Below, piece by piece: positions 8,890-18,779 of a stretch of DNA of 64,000 bases. The stretch comes from Pantoea allii (GTDB lineage Bacteria > Pseudomonadota > Gammaproteobacteria > Enterobacterales > Enterobacteriaceae). Each line of letters starts with the position of its first letter. Within the stretch, counting starts at the first letter, position 1. The position numbers were made by a program, and so were the translations under genes. Under the pieces are notes generated by a model. That model did no database searches, was not told where the DNA came from, and was given only the letters and a program-made list of their open reading frames with translations. The stretch spans positions 364,385 through 428,384 of the forward strand of contig NZ_NTMH01000011.1 in assembly GCF_002307475.1 (NCBI RefSeq), given 5' to 3'.

Positions 8890-9870
8890 ATGAAAAAAAT
8901 AATCCATACCGCCCTCGCCTCTGCCCTGCTGGCCTTGATGTTGCCGTCATCCGGCTATGCCGCTGCACCAGACAGAACGGAATGCATCGCACCGGCTAAA
9001 CCCGGTGGCGGTTTCGACCTGACCTGTAAGCTGATTCAGGTTTCGCTGATGGAAACCAAACAGATTGAGAAACCGATGCGCATCACCTATATGCCAGGCG
9101 GCGTGGGTGCAGTGGCCTATAACGCGATCATTGCGCAGCGTCCTGCCGAAGCCGGAACGGTTGTGGCCTTTTCGGGTGGCTCGCTGCTGAATCTGTCCCA
9201 GGGCAAGTTTGGTCGCTATTCGGTTGATGACGTTAAGTGGCTGGCGGCAATTGGCACCGATTACGGCATGATTGCCGTCCGTGAAGACGCGCCGTGGAAA
9301 AACCTGGGCGAGCTCATGGCCGCGATGAAAAAAGATCCGACCAAAGTGGTGGTGGGCGCGGGTGCCTCCATCGGCAGCCAGGACTGGATGAAAACCGCGC
9401 TGATCGCTAAAGAAGCCGGTATTGATCCACGCAAAATGCGCTATGTCGCCTTCGAAGGCGGAGGTGAAGTGGTCACCGCCCTGCTGGGGAATCATATTCA
9501 GGTAATGTCGGGCGATCTCAGCGAGATGGTGCCGCATTTACAAGGGGGCAAACTGCGGGTGCTGGCGGTAATGGCAGACAAACGCCTGCCCGATCAGCTG
9601 GCGTCAATTCCGACCGCCAAAGAGCAGGGATTTAACGTGGAATGGCCCATTATTCGTGGCTTCTATCTTGGCCCTAAAGTCAGCGATGCCGATTATCAGT
9701 GGTGGCAGAGCGCCTTCGAGAAAATGGTGCAAACCCCAGAGTTCAAAAAGCAGCGCGAACTGCGTGGCCTGTTTGAATTCAATATGTTCGGCGCAGAACT
9801 GGATAAATACGTGAAAGATCAGGTTGCCGCTTACCGCGAGCAGGCGAAATCCTTTGGTCTGGCTAAGTAA
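8890..9870 (+). CDS. tctC: Tripartite tricarboxylate transporter substrate-binding protein
   Basis: A 326-residue periplasmic binding protein of the TTT (TctC/Bug) family. The first 25 or so residues form a signal peptide (lysines, a hydrophobic stretch, then SSGYAAA). The mature part opens with ECIAPAKPGGGFDLTCK and contains YMPGGVGAVAYNAI, regions that hold the carboxylate ligand in this family. The ATG at 8890 has GGAG seven bases upstream; an in-frame ATG at 8878 lacks a site. It heads the tctCBA operon: tctB follows 12 bp later. It likely captures citrate or another tricarboxylate. Confidence 0.94.
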   Translation: MKKIIHTALASALLALMLPSSGYAAAPDRTECIAPAKPGGGFDLTCKLIQVSLMETKQIEKPMRITYMPGGVGAVAYNAIIAQRPAEAGTVVAFSGGSLLNLSQGKFGRYSVDDVKWLAAIGTDYGMIAVREDAPWKNLGELMAAMKKDPTKVVVGAGASIGSQDWMKTALIAKEAGIDPRKMRYVAFEGGGEVVTALLGNHIQVMSGDLSEMVPHLQGGKLRVLAVMADKRLPDQLASIPTAKEQGFNVEWPIIRGFYLGPKVSDADYQWWQSAFEKMVQTPEFKKQRELRGLFEFNMFGAELDKYVKDQVAAYREQAKSFGLAK

Positions 9871-9882
9871 CCGGGAGACATC

Positions 9883-10314
9883 ATGAGCGATCGTATTTTC
9901 GCCACCCTGTGGCTAATGATGTGCCTGGCAGGCCTGGTCATCGCCTGGCAAATTCAAAGCGAATACAGCTATGAGCCCGTTGGACCGCGTCCTTTTCCGC
10001 TCATCCTTCTCAGCCTGATGGCCTTCTGTGCCCTGATGCTGCTGCTGAGAAAACCGGATGACATCCAGTGGCCGTCGGCAGCCACGATGAAACGTCTGGT
10101 GGCGCTGGCGGTGATGATGCTGGTTTACGGCGGGATGTTTGAAACCCTGGGCTTTCCGCTATCCACTTCGCTGCTGACTTTCGGTCTCGGCATGCTGTTT
10201 GGTGCACGTTGGTGGGCCGCCCTGCTCTCCGGTGCGGTAATGGGATGGTCACTGTTCTACGCCTTTGACCGTTTACTTGACGTGACCTTGCCCGCTGGCA
10301 GCCTGTTCAATTAA
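9883..10314 (+). CDS. tctB: Tripartite tricarboxylate transporter small membrane subunit
   Basis: A 143-residue inner-membrane protein with four hydrophobic segments (about residues 5-22, 38-54, 70-87 and 95-130), the usual shape of TctB. In the TTT system it pairs with the large TctA channel. Twelve bases separate it from tctC and eleven from tctA, and GGGAGACATC before the ATG provides a ribosome site. Confidence 0.92.
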   Translation: MSDRIFATLWLMMCLAGLVIAWQIQSEYSYEPVGPRPFPLILLSLMAFCALMLLLRKPDDIQWPSAATMKRLVALAVMMLVYGGMFETLGFPLSTSLLTFGLGMLFGARWWAALLSGAVMGWSLFYAFDRLLDVTLPAGSLFN

Positions 10315-10325
10315 GGAGAGAAATA

Positions 10326-11828
10326 ATGGAAACCTGGTCTTTCCTGATGCACGGTTTTGCCGTTGCCATGACGCCTGAAAACCTGCTGATTGCCCTCATC
10401 GGCTGCTTTATCGGCACGATCGTCGGCTTACTGCCCGGACTCGGGCCGATCAACGGCGTGGCGATTTTAATGCCGCTGGCGTTCGCCCTGCACCTGCCTG
10501 CCGAATCAGCGTTGATTCTGCTGGCGACGGTTTATCTGGGTTGTGAATACGGTGGGCGCATTTCCTCCATCTTGCTCAACGTCCCGGGCGATGCCGGCGC
10601 GATCATGACCGCGCTGGATGGCTACCCGATGGCGCAGCAAGGCAAAGCGGGTGTGGCGCTCTCGATCTCTGCCGTCAGTTCCTTCGTCGGTTCCACCATC
10701 GCCATTCTCGGCATCATCTTATTCGCCCCGTTGCTCGCTCGGTGGTCGCTGGCGTTTGGCCCGGCCGAATATTTTGCGCTAATGGTCTTTGCCATTGCCT
10801 GTCTGGGCAGCATGATGAGTCAGAACCCACTTAAGTCGTTCCTGTCGGCCCTGATCGGGCTGAGCATGGCGACCGTGGGCGTCGATGCCAATACCGGCGT
10901 CTATCGCTTCACCTTTGACAGTGTGCACCTTTCTGACGGCATCCAGTTTGTGGTGGTGGTCATTGGCCTGTTCTCGGTCAGCGAAATTTTGCTGATGCTG
11001 GAATCCACACACAGCGGGCAGAAAGTGGTCCGCGCCAGTGGCCGCATGATGTTCAATATGAAAGAGGCCGCCATGTCTACCGGTGCCACACTGCGTGCCT
11101 CGTTTATTGGCTTCTTTGTGGGTGTGTTACCCGGCGCGGGCGCAACCATCGCCAGTGCTATCGCCTACATGGCCGAGAAAAAAATCAGCGGCAGCGATCA
11201 GTTTGGTAAAGGGGATATTCGCGGTGTGGCTGCGCCGGAAGCGGCGAACAATGCCTCCGCCTGTGGCTCGTTTATTCCGATGCTGACGCTCGGCATTCCC
11301 GGTTCCGGTACCACCGCAGTGATGGTCGGTGCGCTAACGTTGTATAACATCACCCCTGGCCCGGCGATGTTTACTGAGCAGCCGGATATTGTCTGGGGAT
11401 TGATTGCCGCGCTGCTGATTGGCAACCTGATGCTGTTGATCATGAACATCCCGATGATTAACGTGTTTGCGCGTATGCTGACGATTCCGCTGTGGTTCTT
11501 AGTCCCGGCTATCGCCGCCATCTCCGCGGTGGGCGTTTATGCGGTTCACAGCACCACCTTTGACCTGCTGCTGATGGTGGGATTGGGCATTTTCGGCTAT
11601 ATCCTGCGAAAAATGGATTTCCCTATGTCACCGCTGATTTTGGGGTTTGTACTGGGTGAAATGCTGGAGCAAAACCTGCGTCGGGCGCTGTCTATCAGCA
11701 ATGGTGAAATGGCTATCCTGTGGGAAAGCCCGATTGCCAAGGTGCTGCTTATCCTGGCTGTAGCCGTATTGATTGTGCCTCTGGTGTGGAAACGACTGCG
11801 CCGTAAACCCGCCACCGTGCATCAGTAA
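10326..11828 (+). CDS. tctA: Tripartite tricarboxylate transporter large membrane subunit
   Basis: A 500-residue polytopic permease with the TctA family signatures: GTIVGLLPGLGPINGVAILMP near the N-terminus and the repeated GVLPGAGATIASAIAY near residue 265, plus LGIPGSGTTAVM. About twelve membrane segments are expected. It is the last gene of tctCBA, followed at once by a strong intrinsic terminator. With TctB and the periplasmic TctC it drives cation-dependent tricarboxylate uptake. Confidence 0.95.
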   Translation: METWSFLMHGFAVAMTPENLLIALIGCFIGTIVGLLPGLGPINGVAILMPLAFALHLPAESALILLATVYLGCEYGGRISSILLNVPGDAGAIMTALDGYPMAQQGKAGVALSISAVSSFVGSTIAILGIILFAPLLARWSLAFGPAEYFALMVFAIACLGSMMSQNPLKSFLSALIGLSMATVGVDANTGVYRFTFDSVHLSDGIQFVVVVIGLFSVSEILLMLESTHSGQKVVRASGRMMFNMKEAAMSTGATLRASFIGFFVGVLPGAGATIASAIAYMAEKKISGSDQFGKGDIRGVAAPEAANNASACGSFIPMLTLGIPGSGTTAVMVGALTLYNITPGPAMFTEQPDIVWGLIAALLIGNLMLLIMNIPMINVFARMLTIPLWFLVPAIAAISAVGVYAVHSTTFDLLLMVGLGIFGYILRKMDFPMSPLILGFVLGEMLEQNLRRALSISNGEMAILWESPIAKVLLILAVAVLIVPLVWKRLRRKPATVHQ

Positions 11829-11851
11829 GTAAATCTTTGTGCGAAACACAC

Positions 11852-11882
11852 AAGCCCCGTGGATTTCCCAGGGGCTTTTGTT
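11852..11882 (+). terminator. Intrinsic terminator of tctCBA
   Basis: Arms AAGCCCC (11852-11858) and GGGGCTT (11871-11877) form a stem followed by a T-rich tract (TTTTGTT). It ends 60 bp before the flk start. Confidence 0.85.
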
Positions 11883-11942
11883 ATCATAGCGTATTCTGTT
11901 TCCGGCGCACCCCACGCTGTTCTGTTTCCCAAGGAATCCGCC

Positions 11943-12983
11943 ATGCAACCTGTCAGCGGCCCCGGTGTGCCGGTCGGCGATCGTTCATCTGTTAATCCGC
12001 AAACTGACGCCCCGCGTGCAGGAAGCGTTGCCGGTGAACAGCCCCTTTCTCCTGCCCAGCGCACGACGCTTGAGCGTTTGATTGTGCGCATTATGTCGCT
12101 TAGCACGCTTAAGGCGCCCGAACTCTGGGCCGGTTTACGCCATGAAGTGGGTGTTAAAAGCGAAGCAGAGCTTCAGTCGCGCCATTTTCCGGCTGCGGAG
12201 CAGTTTCTCAATGCCCGCCTGGCGCAGGTGCAGACAGGCCACGGCACACGTCAGTTAATGACGCAACTGACCGACCTGCTGCCGAAAGGTAATAATCGTC
12301 AGGCGGTCAGTGATTTTATCCGCCAGCAGTTTGGTCAGACGGTGCTGAGCGCCTTAACCCAGGACCAGCTGCGCCAGGTATTAACCATGCTGCAAAATGG
12401 TCAGATGGCAATTCCGCAACCCCAACAGAGCCGTACCAGCGATCGTTCGCTGCTGCCTGCGGAGCATCAGGCGCTGAATCAGCAAATTGTTCGTCTGGCT
12501 GCCGCGACAGGCGAATCCAGTGGCAAAATATGGACCGCTGCGCTGAAGCTGGTCAATCTCACCAGCGGCGATCCTATTCCGTCGCGCCATTACCCGCTGC
12601 TTACACAGTATTTGCAGGTGCGTCAGACGTTGAGCCAGCACAGTGCGCCGACGTTACAGCTGATTGAAGCCTCGTTAAAACATCCTTTGGATCAGCGTGA
12701 ACAGCAGATGCTGCAGGATTACAGCCTGCAACGTTTTCAGGCCACGCCGCAAATGGTGCTGACCCCGACGCAAACCCAGGATCTGCTTAACTTCCTGTTT
12801 GCGCGTCGGGCTGAAAGAGCCCATGAGCAAGCCCTGGCCGACAACGAACTGAATCCGCATCCGATATGGGCGCCCATTTCCGGTTCGCTGCCGCCGGCGT
12901 TGCAATCGCTGGCAGCGCGCCCGGTGCTGAGCGCGGTCGTAGGGTTGATTGTTCTGGCCTTTTTACTGTGGCTGGTGTTGTAA
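11943..12983 (+). CDS. flk: Flagella biosynthesis regulator Flk
   Basis: Flk is an inner-membrane protein that acts at the switch from hook to filament assembly and in control of FlgM secretion. The chosen ATG at 11943 (MQPVSGPGVP) has AAGGAA upstream and matches the start of E. coli Flk; the frame is open 28 codons further up, but that part overlaps the tctA terminator. The 346-residue product shows Flk blocks such as LIPRHYPLLTQYLQ-like middle sequence, PAEHQALNQQIVRLAAATGE, and a single C-terminal membrane segment (last ~20 residues). E. coli Flk is 331 residues. Confidence 0.9.
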   Translation: MQPVSGPGVPVGDRSSVNPQTDAPRAGSVAGEQPLSPAQRTTLERLIVRIMSLSTLKAPELWAGLRHEVGVKSEAELQSRHFPAAEQFLNARLAQVQTGHGTRQLMTQLTDLLPKGNNRQAVSDFIRQQFGQTVLSALTQDQLRQVLTMLQNGQMAIPQPQQSRTSDRSLLPAEHQALNQQIVRLAAATGESSGKIWTAALKLVNLTSGDPIPSRHYPLLTQYLQVRQTLSQHSAPTLQLIEASLKHPLDQREQQMLQDYSLQRFQATPQMVLTPTQTQDLLNFLFARRAERAHEQALADNELNPHPIWAPISGSLPPALQSLAARPVLSAVVGLIVLAFLLWLVL

Positions 12984-12984
12984 T

Positions 12985-13428
12985 TTAACACCCACAGGAT
13001 GCCGCAGAAGCTGTCTGCGGCCATTCGCCCGCCTCATCGCCCCATGTCATCGGATGACCGTCTCGCTTCCAGAAATCCAGCCCGCCAGTCAGTTCTTTGA
13101 CTTTAAATCCCAGTAACGCCAGCTGATACGCCGCTTTGGTTGAGCCATTACAGCCGATGCCATCGCAGTAAGTCACATAGAGCAGGTCGCGATCCAGAGA
13201 AGCCGTGCTGGCTTCATTGATTTCCCGATGAGGGAAGTTTACCGCGCCGCTGATATGGCCTGCCCGCCAGGCTTCCACCTGACGGGCATCGATCACGACA
13301 ATCCCCTGCCGTTGGTGGGCCAGATCGTCAGCCAGATCCCAGGCATCGGTGTAATAAGCCAGCTTGGCCTGCAGATACGCAACGCTCTGCTGCGGTAACG
13401 CCGGGGGAAAACCTAAAACAGATGACAT
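12985..13428 (-). CDS. Rhodanese-domain sulfurtransferase-like protein
   Basis: A 147-residue single-domain rhodanese. The fold markers IVVIDARQVEAWRAGHISGAVNFP and the loop after TYC, where the catalytic cysteine sits, are present (YCDGIGCNGSTKAA), as is the closing LTGGLDFWKRDGHP. The C-terminus ends in a CGC triplet, an extra pair of cysteines that might serve sulfur relay. It is divergent from the MocR-type regulator gene 88 bp away, a pairing that suggests the regulator may control it; the physiological sulfur acceptor is unknown. Confidence 0.85.
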   Translation of the reverse strand: MSSVLGFPPALPQQSVAYLQAKLAYYTDAWDLADDLAHQRQGIVVIDARQVEAWRAGHISGAVNFPHREINEASTASLDRDLLYVTYCDGIGCNGSTKAAYQLALLGFKVKELTGGLDFWKRDGHPMTWGDEAGEWPQTASAASCGC

Positions 13429-13516
13429 TCTTTTTTCTCCTGTTGTGACAGACAGGCAGTTTACGGCAAAGTGGCCTACTGAATAATACCGCTTTCAACG
13501 AGGTGATAAGACCATT

Positions 13517-14956
13517 ATGACGTCGCCGCTGCTGCAATTGTTTCATCATCAGGCAACCGGTGGTCTGCGCGACCGCCTGTGCGCCACACTTCGTCAGTGG
13601 ATTGAAACCGCGCACCTTCAGGTCGGGCAGAAACTGCCCTCAACGCGTCAGCTGGCAACCGATTTAACGCTGTCGCGCGTCACGGTTGAAGCCGCTTACG
13701 CCCAGCTTGAAAGTGAAGGTTACCTGCGGCGTGAATCCGGTCGCGGCAGCTTCGTCGCCATCACGCTGCCGGGCAGTTCGCCCCGCGTGCGCGCCAATCG
13801 CATGGCGACATTCTCACAGCGCGGCCAGCAGATGCTGGCAACGGGCGGCTGTCAGGATGCGCCCTTTCCCTATGCGTTTGCGGCAGGTTCGCCGGATTTA
13901 CGTGCCTTTCCTCATCCTCTCTGGCGGCGGTTAACCGCCCGCGTTCAGCGCACCGCTGGCCCTGACGTGATGGGCTACGGCGATCCGCTGGGTTATCTGC
14001 CACTGCGCCGCGCGCTTGCTGACTATCTGGCTCTGTCACGTGGCGTGCAGTGCGAGGCTGATCAGGTGATTATTTTAACCAGTTCACAACAGGCGCTGCA
14101 GCTGCTGGCGCTAATGCTGGTTGATGCGGGTGATGAGATCTGGATGGAAGAGCCGGGCTATGCGGGGGCGCGTAATGCTTTTCTTTCTGCGGGGGCCAGA
14201 GTGCGCGGTATTCAGGTGGATGCCGAGGGTGCGGTTCCCCAACCCGGTTCCGCAAAACTGATGTATCTGACCCCTTCGCATCAGTATCCCACCGGCGTGT
14301 CCTTAAGTCTGCCGCGCCGTCTCGCCTGGCTGGACTGGGCACGTCGTCACGGCAGTTGGCTGATTGAAGACGATTACGACAGCGAGTTTCACTATGACGA
14401 TCGCCCTGCGCCTGCGCTGCACGCGCTCGACAACGATAGCCGGGTCATTACCCTCGGAACCTTTTCGAAATCGCTGTTTCCCTCGCTGCGTCTGGCGTGG
14501 ATGGTGGTGCCTGTCCCGTTGGTGGCACCTTTAGGCCGGGCACGCAGCCTGCTGGACGGGCATAGCGCACTGCTGCCGCAGGCGGTAACGGCAGAATTTA
14601 TGCAGCAGGGGCATTTTGCCAGCCACTTGCGGCTGATGCGCCAGCTTTATCACAGCCGTCGCGATCGCCTGCTGGAGCAGCTAGCCCAGCGTCTGACGCC
14701 ATGGCTCAGGCCGTTTCCCTGCCCGGGTGGATTGCAGACAACCGTTGCGCTGGTGCAGGGCGACGACGCCGCCTTAACGTTACAGGCGACAAAGGCGGGT
14801 TTATTACTGCCCCGACTCAGCCCACTGTACGGCGATAGCGCACCTCAGCAAGGCTGGATTTTAGGCTTTGCGGCGCTAACGCCCGATGAGATTGTGGCCG
14901 GGTGCGACAAGCTGGTCAGGCTGCTTTCAGCAGGCTCATCACGCAACAGTGGCTGA
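13517..14956 (+). CDS. MocR-type regulator: GntR DNA-binding domain fused to aminotransferase fold
   Basis: A 479-residue PLP-dependent regulator. Residues 1-78 form a GntR winged helix (GQKLPSTRQLATDLTLSRVTVEAAYAQLESEGYL). Residues from about 110 on form a class-I aminotransferase domain with DDYDSEFHYD, where D binds the PLP pyridine nitrogen, and the Schiff-base lysine in TLGTFSKSLFPSLRLAW. Family members (PdxR, GabR, YdcR) use PLP as effector and often regulate a divergent gene, here the rhodanese. Tandem terminators separate it from the convergent fabB. Confidence 0.9.
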   Translation: MTSPLLQLFHHQATGGLRDRLCATLRQWIETAHLQVGQKLPSTRQLATDLTLSRVTVEAAYAQLESEGYLRRESGRGSFVAITLPGSSPRVRANRMATFSQRGQQMLATGGCQDAPFPYAFAAGSPDLRAFPHPLWRRLTARVQRTAGPDVMGYGDPLGYLPLRRALADYLALSRGVQCEADQVIILTSSQQALQLLALMLVDAGDEIWMEEPGYAGARNAFLSAGARVRGIQVDAEGAVPQPGSAKLMYLTPSHQYPTGVSLSLPRRLAWLDWARRHGSWLIEDDYDSEFHYDDRPAPALHALDNDSRVITLGTFSKSLFPSLRLAWMVVPVPLVAPLGRARSLLDGHSALLPQAVTAEFMQQGHFASHLRLMRQLYHSRRDRLLEQLAQRLTPWLRPFPCPGGLQTTVALVQGDDAALTLQATKAGLLLPRLSPLYGDSAPQQGWILGFAALTPDEIVAGCDKLVRLLSAGSSRNSG

Positions 14957-14972
14957 GTGGCAATCCCAACGT

Positions 14973-15000
14973 AAAAAAGGCCGGCAAGCGCCGACCTTTT
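14973..15000 (-). terminator. Bidirectional terminator between mocR-type gene and fabB
   Basis: Arms AAGGCCGGC (14977-14985) and GCCGACCTT (14990-14998), flanked by A- and T-runs on both sides. One C-A mismatch on the plus strand becomes a T-G wobble on the minus strand, so it fits fabB slightly better. Confidence 0.8.
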
Positions 15001-15010
15001 CGTAGGGTTC

Positions 15011-15039
15011 ACGTCATGCTGCGTGCAGCATGACGTTTT
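15011..15039 (+). terminator. Second hairpin next to the fabB 3' end
   Basis: Twelve-base arms (15011-15022 and 15025-15036) pair perfectly around a GT centre and are followed on the plus strand by TTTT. It probably backs up termination of the plus-strand regulator gene. Confidence 0.65.
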
Positions 15040-15048
15040 AATCCAGCG

Positions 15049-16269
15049 TTATGCCTGGTATTTGCGCATGGTCAGCGTGGCGTTGGTGCCACCAAAACCA
15101 AAGCTGTTAGACATCACAGTGGTCAGCGTTTTTTCTGTCGGCTGCGTCACGATATTCATGCCTTCTGCCGCCGCATCCAGCGAGCTGATATTGATGCTTG
15201 GGGCAATAAAACTGTGCTCCAGCATTAGCAGCGAGTAGATGGCTTCCTGCACGCCCGCCGCCCCTAAGGAGTGGCCGGTCATCGCTTTGGTAGCAGAAAT
15301 GTACGGCGTGTTATCGCCAAACACTTCACGAATCGCGCCCAGTTCTTTGACATCACCGACCGGGGTAGAAGTACCGTGGCTGTTCAGGTAGTCGATTGGC
15401 GTGTCCACGCCGTGCATCGCCATCTTCATGCAGCGCACTGCGCCTTCACCCGATGGCGCGACCATGTCTGCACCATCTGAGGTTGCGCCGTAACCTACGA
15501 TTTCAGCGTAAATGTGCGCACCACGTGCCAGTGCATGCTCCAGTTCCTCAACCACGACCATACCGCCGCCGCCCGCAATGACAAAGCCATCGCGTTCGTT
15601 ATCATAGGTACGTGAGGCTTTTTCTGGCGTCTCGTTGTAACGCGTAGACAGTGCGCCCATTGCATCGAACTCACAGGCCATTTCCCAGCACAGCTCTTCG
15701 CCGCCGCCCGCAAAAACAATATCCTGTTTGCCCAGCTGAATCTGCTCAACCGCGTTACCGATACAGTGCGCGGAAGTCGCACAGGCTGAACTGATCGAAT
15801 AGTTTACGCCGTGGATCTTAAACGGCGTGGCCAGGCAGGCTGAAACGCCTGACGCCATCGCCTTGGTCACCACATAAGGGCCTACCGCTTTCAGACCGCG
15901 TGGGCTGCGCATGGCATCCGCACCAAAAACCTGAAAACGTGGGGAACCTCCGCCAGATCCTGCAATCAGACCAACGCGTGGATTGTTCTGGTAAGCCTCG
16001 TTGCTCAGGCCAGAATCTTTGATAGCCTCTTCCATAGAGAGGTAAGCATAGATGGACGCATCACTCATAAAACGCACAACTTTGCGATCGATGAGGCCAG
16101 TGGTATCGAGTTTAACGTTACCCCAGACGTGACTACGCATGCCGGAATCTTTCATCTCTTGGGAAAAAGTGATGCCTGAGCGGCCCTCACGCAGAGATGC
16201 CAGCACCTCTTGCTGGTTATTACCAATACTGGAAACGATCCCTAAGCCAGTAATCACAGCACGTTTCAT
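15049..16269 (-). CDS. fabB: Beta-ketoacyl-ACP synthase I
   Basis: FabB condenses acyl-ACP with malonyl-ACP and is needed for elongation of unsaturated fatty acids. The 406 residues equal E. coli FabB. The catalytic triad is in place: C163 (SSACATSAH), the first histidine in [11 protein letters not shown] and the second in [12 protein letters not shown]. It is monocistronic, ended by a bidirectional terminator. The 152-bp gap to the divergent mnmC carries adjacent FabR- and FadR-like sites, so control by both unsaturated fatty-acid status and acyl-CoA is likely. Confidence 0.97.
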   Translation of the reverse strand: MKRAVITGLGIVSSIGNNQQEVLASLREGRSGITFSQEMKDSGMRSHVWGNVKLDTTGLIDRKVVRFMSDASIYAYLSMEEAIKDSGLSNEAYQNNPRVGLIAGSGGGSPRFQVFGADAMRSPRGLKAVGPYVVTKAMASGVSACLATPFKIHGVNYSISSACATSAHCIGNAVEQIQLGKQDIVFAGGGEELCWEMACEFDAMGALSTRYNETPEKASRTYDNERDGFVIAGGGGMVVVEELEHALARGAHIYAEIVGYGATSDGADMVAPSGEGAVRCMKMAMHGVDTPIDYLNSHGTSTPVGDVKELGAIREVFGDNTPYISATKAMTGHSLGAAGVQEAIYSLLMLEHSFIAPSINISSLDAAAEGMNIVTQPTEKTLTTVMSNSFGFGGTNATLTMRKYQA

Positions 16270-16309
16270 TCAATCATCCTCACCACTTCTGTTATTTGAC
16301 GAGCACTCT

Positions 16310-16327
16310 AGCTTACACTTGTACGCC
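16310..16327. promoter_or_regulatory. FabR-like operator upstream of fabB
   Basis: AGCTTACACTTGTACGCC is an imperfect palindrome that differs at one base from the FabR/FabB-promoter sequence I recall from E. coli. It lies 41-58 bp upstream of the fabB start. Confidence 0.75.
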
Positions 16328-16328
16328 G

Positions 16329-16343
16329 AACAAGTCCGATCAG
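16329..16343. promoter_or_regulatory. FadR-like activator site upstream of fabB
   Basis: On the minus strand this reads CTGATCGGACTTGTT, which matches the FadR activator site of the E. coli fabA/fabB promoters. It directly abuts the FabR-like palindrome on its distal side. Confidence 0.75.
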
Positions 16344-16421
16344 CCATTTCCTTTTGTAAATTTGCGTCATGTCACGTCGACCGATAAAATCCTGACACTC
16401 CCTGAAAAATGAGCCTTTACT

Positions 16422-18434
16422 GTGAAACTGCCCCAGGTTGAACACGCCCAACTGAGCTGGAACGAACAGGGTACACCTGTTTCCCGAGCGTTTAACGACG
16501 TCTATTTTTCCAATGACAACGGTCTGGAAGAGACGCGGTATGTCTTTCTGGGTGGCAATGATTTCCCGCAACGCTTTCATCAGCATCCGCGCGATCTGCT
16601 GATTGTTGCCGAAAGCGGTTTCGGCACAGGCCTTAATTTTCTGACGCTGTGGCAAGCCTTTGATTCCTTTCAGCGCCACCATCCTGATGCGGCCTTAAAA
16701 CGACTGCATTTCATCAGCTTTGAAAAATTTCCGCTGACCCAGGCCGATTTGACGGCGGCGCATCAGCACTGGCCCGAACTGGCCCCCTGGGCTGAACAAC
16801 TTCAGTGCCAGTGGCCCCTGGCACTGCCGGGCTGCCAACGTGTGTTATTTGATTCGGGCCGCATCACGCTGGATCTGTGGTTAGGCGATATTAATGCGCT
16901 AATTGATAATTTTGATGACAGTCTGCATCGTCAGGTCGATGCCTGGTTTTTAGATGGCTTTGCGCCGTCGAAAAACCCCGATATGTGGACGCCTGACCTG
17001 TTCCAGTCGATGGCAAAGCTGGCGCGGCCGGGTGGCACCTTCGCGACCTTTACGGCGGCGGGTTTTGTGCGGCGCGGTTTGCAACAGGCGGGCTTTGCGG
17101 TGACCCGGCGTAAAGGGTTCGGGCCAAAACGGGAAATGCTGTGCGGTTCGCTGGAGACCGCACCCGCGCTGGCGCATCGCCAGCCCTGGTATGCGCGCCC
17201 TGCGCTGTCCGGCAAGGAGATTGCCCTGGTTGGCGGCGGCGTGGCAAGCGCCACGCTGGCCCTTGCGCTGCTGCGCCGGGGCTTTCAGGTAACGCTCTAC
17301 TGTGCCGATGAGGCACCCGCTCTGGGCGCGTCCAGTAATCGCCAGGGCGCGCTGTATCCCCTGCTGAATCAGCACGATCCCGCGCTGGCCAGCTTCTTTC
17401 CTGCTGCATTCAGTTTCGCCCGTCGCCTGTATGACGCACTCGATCTCCCTTACGAACATGACTGGAGCGGTGTATTACAGTTGGGCTGGGACGAGAAAAG
17501 CGCCAGCAAGATTGCGCAGATGCTGGAGATGGCCTTACCGGCTGAGGTCGCTTACAGCGTCAATCGCGACGAGGCGGAGGCACTGGCCAACGTGGCGCTG
17601 GATTGTGGCGGCATCTTTTATCCGCTGGGTGGCTGGTTAGCCCCGGCTGAATTGACGTCTGCGTTGTTATCCCACGGTGAACGACTCGGATTGCGTGTTC
17701 ACTGGCTGCACCGCGTCACCGCGCTGGAGCCGCATTCGCAAGGCTGGCAGTTGACCTTCAGTGAACAACCCGCCACCTGCCACCAGGCTGTGGTGCTGGC
17801 CAACGGTCATGCGATTACCCATCTGACCCAGACCGACTCGCTGCCGGTTTATCCGGTCGCCGGCCAGGTCAGTCATATTCCGGCTTCACCCACGTTATCG
17901 GCGCTGAAAACGGTGCTCTGTTATGACGGTTATCTCACCCCAGCCAGCCCACAGTTTGGGACGCACTGTATCGGCGCCAGCTATCACCGTGGCGATACGT
18001 CGACGGCCTACCGTGAAGACGACCAGCAGCAAAACCGCAGCCGTCTGCAGCACTGCCTGCCCCACAGCGGGTGGGTGGATGAAGTGGACGTCAGCCAGGG
18101 CGAGGCGCGCAATGGCGTACGCTGCGCCACCCGGGACCATTTGCCCATGGTGGGCAGCGTGCCGGATTACGCGGCGACGCTTGCCACCTATGCGGATCTT
18201 GCACAGCAACGCACCCGCGAAGCAGAAAGCGAAACGGCACCGTATTTTTCAGGGCTTTATGTGTTTGGCGCGCTTGGCTCACGTGGATTGTGCAGTGCGC
18301 CCCTGGCGGCAGAAGTGCTGGCGGCTCAGCTCAGCGGCGAACCCCAGCCGCTGGATGCCAGCACGCTGGCGGCGCTCAATCCAAATCGTTATTGGGTAAG
18401 AAAATTGCTGAAGGGCAAAAAAGCGGGGAACTAG
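16422..18434 (+). CDS. mnmC: tRNA 5-methylaminomethyl-2-thiouridine biosynthesis bifunctional protein
   Basis: MnmC finishes mnm5s2U at the tRNA wobble base: a C-terminal FAD oxidoreductase converts cmnm5 to nm5, and an N-terminal methyltransferase makes mnm5. The N-terminal domain (about residues 1-240) has [17 protein letters not shown] for SAM binding; the FAD motif [18 protein letters not shown] begins near residue 267. The start is a GTG at 16422, with no good Shine-Dalgarno but in register with the conserved opening up to [20 protein letters not shown]. Length 670 against 668 in E. coli. It is divergent from fabB. Confidence 0.96.
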   Translation: MKLPQVEHAQLSWNEQGTPVSRAFNDVYFSNDNGLEETRYVFLGGNDFPQRFHQHPRDLLIVAESGFGTGLNFLTLWQAFDSFQRHHPDAALKRLHFISFEKFPLTQADLTAAHQHWPELAPWAEQLQCQWPLALPGCQRVLFDSGRITLDLWLGDINALIDNFDDSLHRQVDAWFLDGFAPSKNPDMWTPDLFQSMAKLARPGGTFATFTAAGFVRRGLQQAGFAVTRRKGFGPKREMLCGSLETAPALAHRQPWYARPALSGKEIALVGGGVASATLALALLRRGFQVTLYCADEAPALGASSNRQGALYPLLNQHDPALASFFPAAFSFARRLYDALDLPYEHDWSGVLQLGWDEKSASKIAQMLEMALPAEVAYSVNRDEAEALANVALDCGGIFYPLGGWLAPAELTSALLSHGERLGLRVHWLHRVTALEPHSQGWQLTFSEQPATCHQAVVLANGHAITHLTQTDSLPVYPVAGQVSHIPASPTLSALKTVLCYDGYLTPASPQFGTHCIGASYHRGDTSTAYREDDQQQNRSRLQHCLPHSGWVDEVDVSQGEARNGVRCATRDHLPMVGSVPDYAATLATYADLAQQRTREAESETAPYFSGLYVFGALGSRGLCSAPLAAEVLAAQLSGEPQPLDASTLAALNPNRYWVRKLLKGKKAGN

Positions 18435-18458
18435 CACGGGCGGCGTACCGCCCCGTGC
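18434..18458. other. Hairpin between convergent mnmC and yfcL
   Basis: GCACGGGCGG (18434-18443) and CCGCCCCGTGC (18448-18458) pair with one bulged C. There is no T-run. It may act as a weak two-way terminator between the converging genes. Confidence 0.45.
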
Positions 18459-18460
18459 AT

Positions 18461-18745
18461 TCAGGCAGATTGCTGGCGGGCCTGTAAAAACAGGTTATCC
18501 CACATACCAATCACCAGCGCCTGATCCCGGGGCGATAATTCTCCGGCGGCGATAGCGTTTTGCAGGCTTCGTGTCACCTGGATCTGTAACGCTTGCGGCG
18601 TGTGTTCGTCCAGGCGTTCCACTTCCGCCACTGCCAACGTGAGGTGGCCACGCAGATAACCGCTGGCAAATAGCTCATCGTCACTGGCGTGCTCAACCAT
18701 GTCGTCAATCAGGGCCAGAATACGTGCCTCAAATTCTGCGATCAT
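18461..18745 (-). CDS. yfcL: YfcL family protein
   Basis: A 94-residue small protein that closely follows E. coli YfcL (92 residues) in both sequence and place: [41 protein letters not shown]. The composition is acidic and helical with no signal peptide or membrane segment. Function is unknown. It follows epmC on the same strand after 34 bp. Confidence 0.9.
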   Translation of the reverse strand: MIAEFEARILALIDDMVEHASDDELFASGYLRGHLTLAVAEVERLDEHTPQALQIQVTRSLQNAIAAGELSPRDQALVIGMWDNLFLQARQQSA

Positions 18746-18779
18746 CTCATCATTCCTCTGTTATTAAGTCCCTTCTGCA

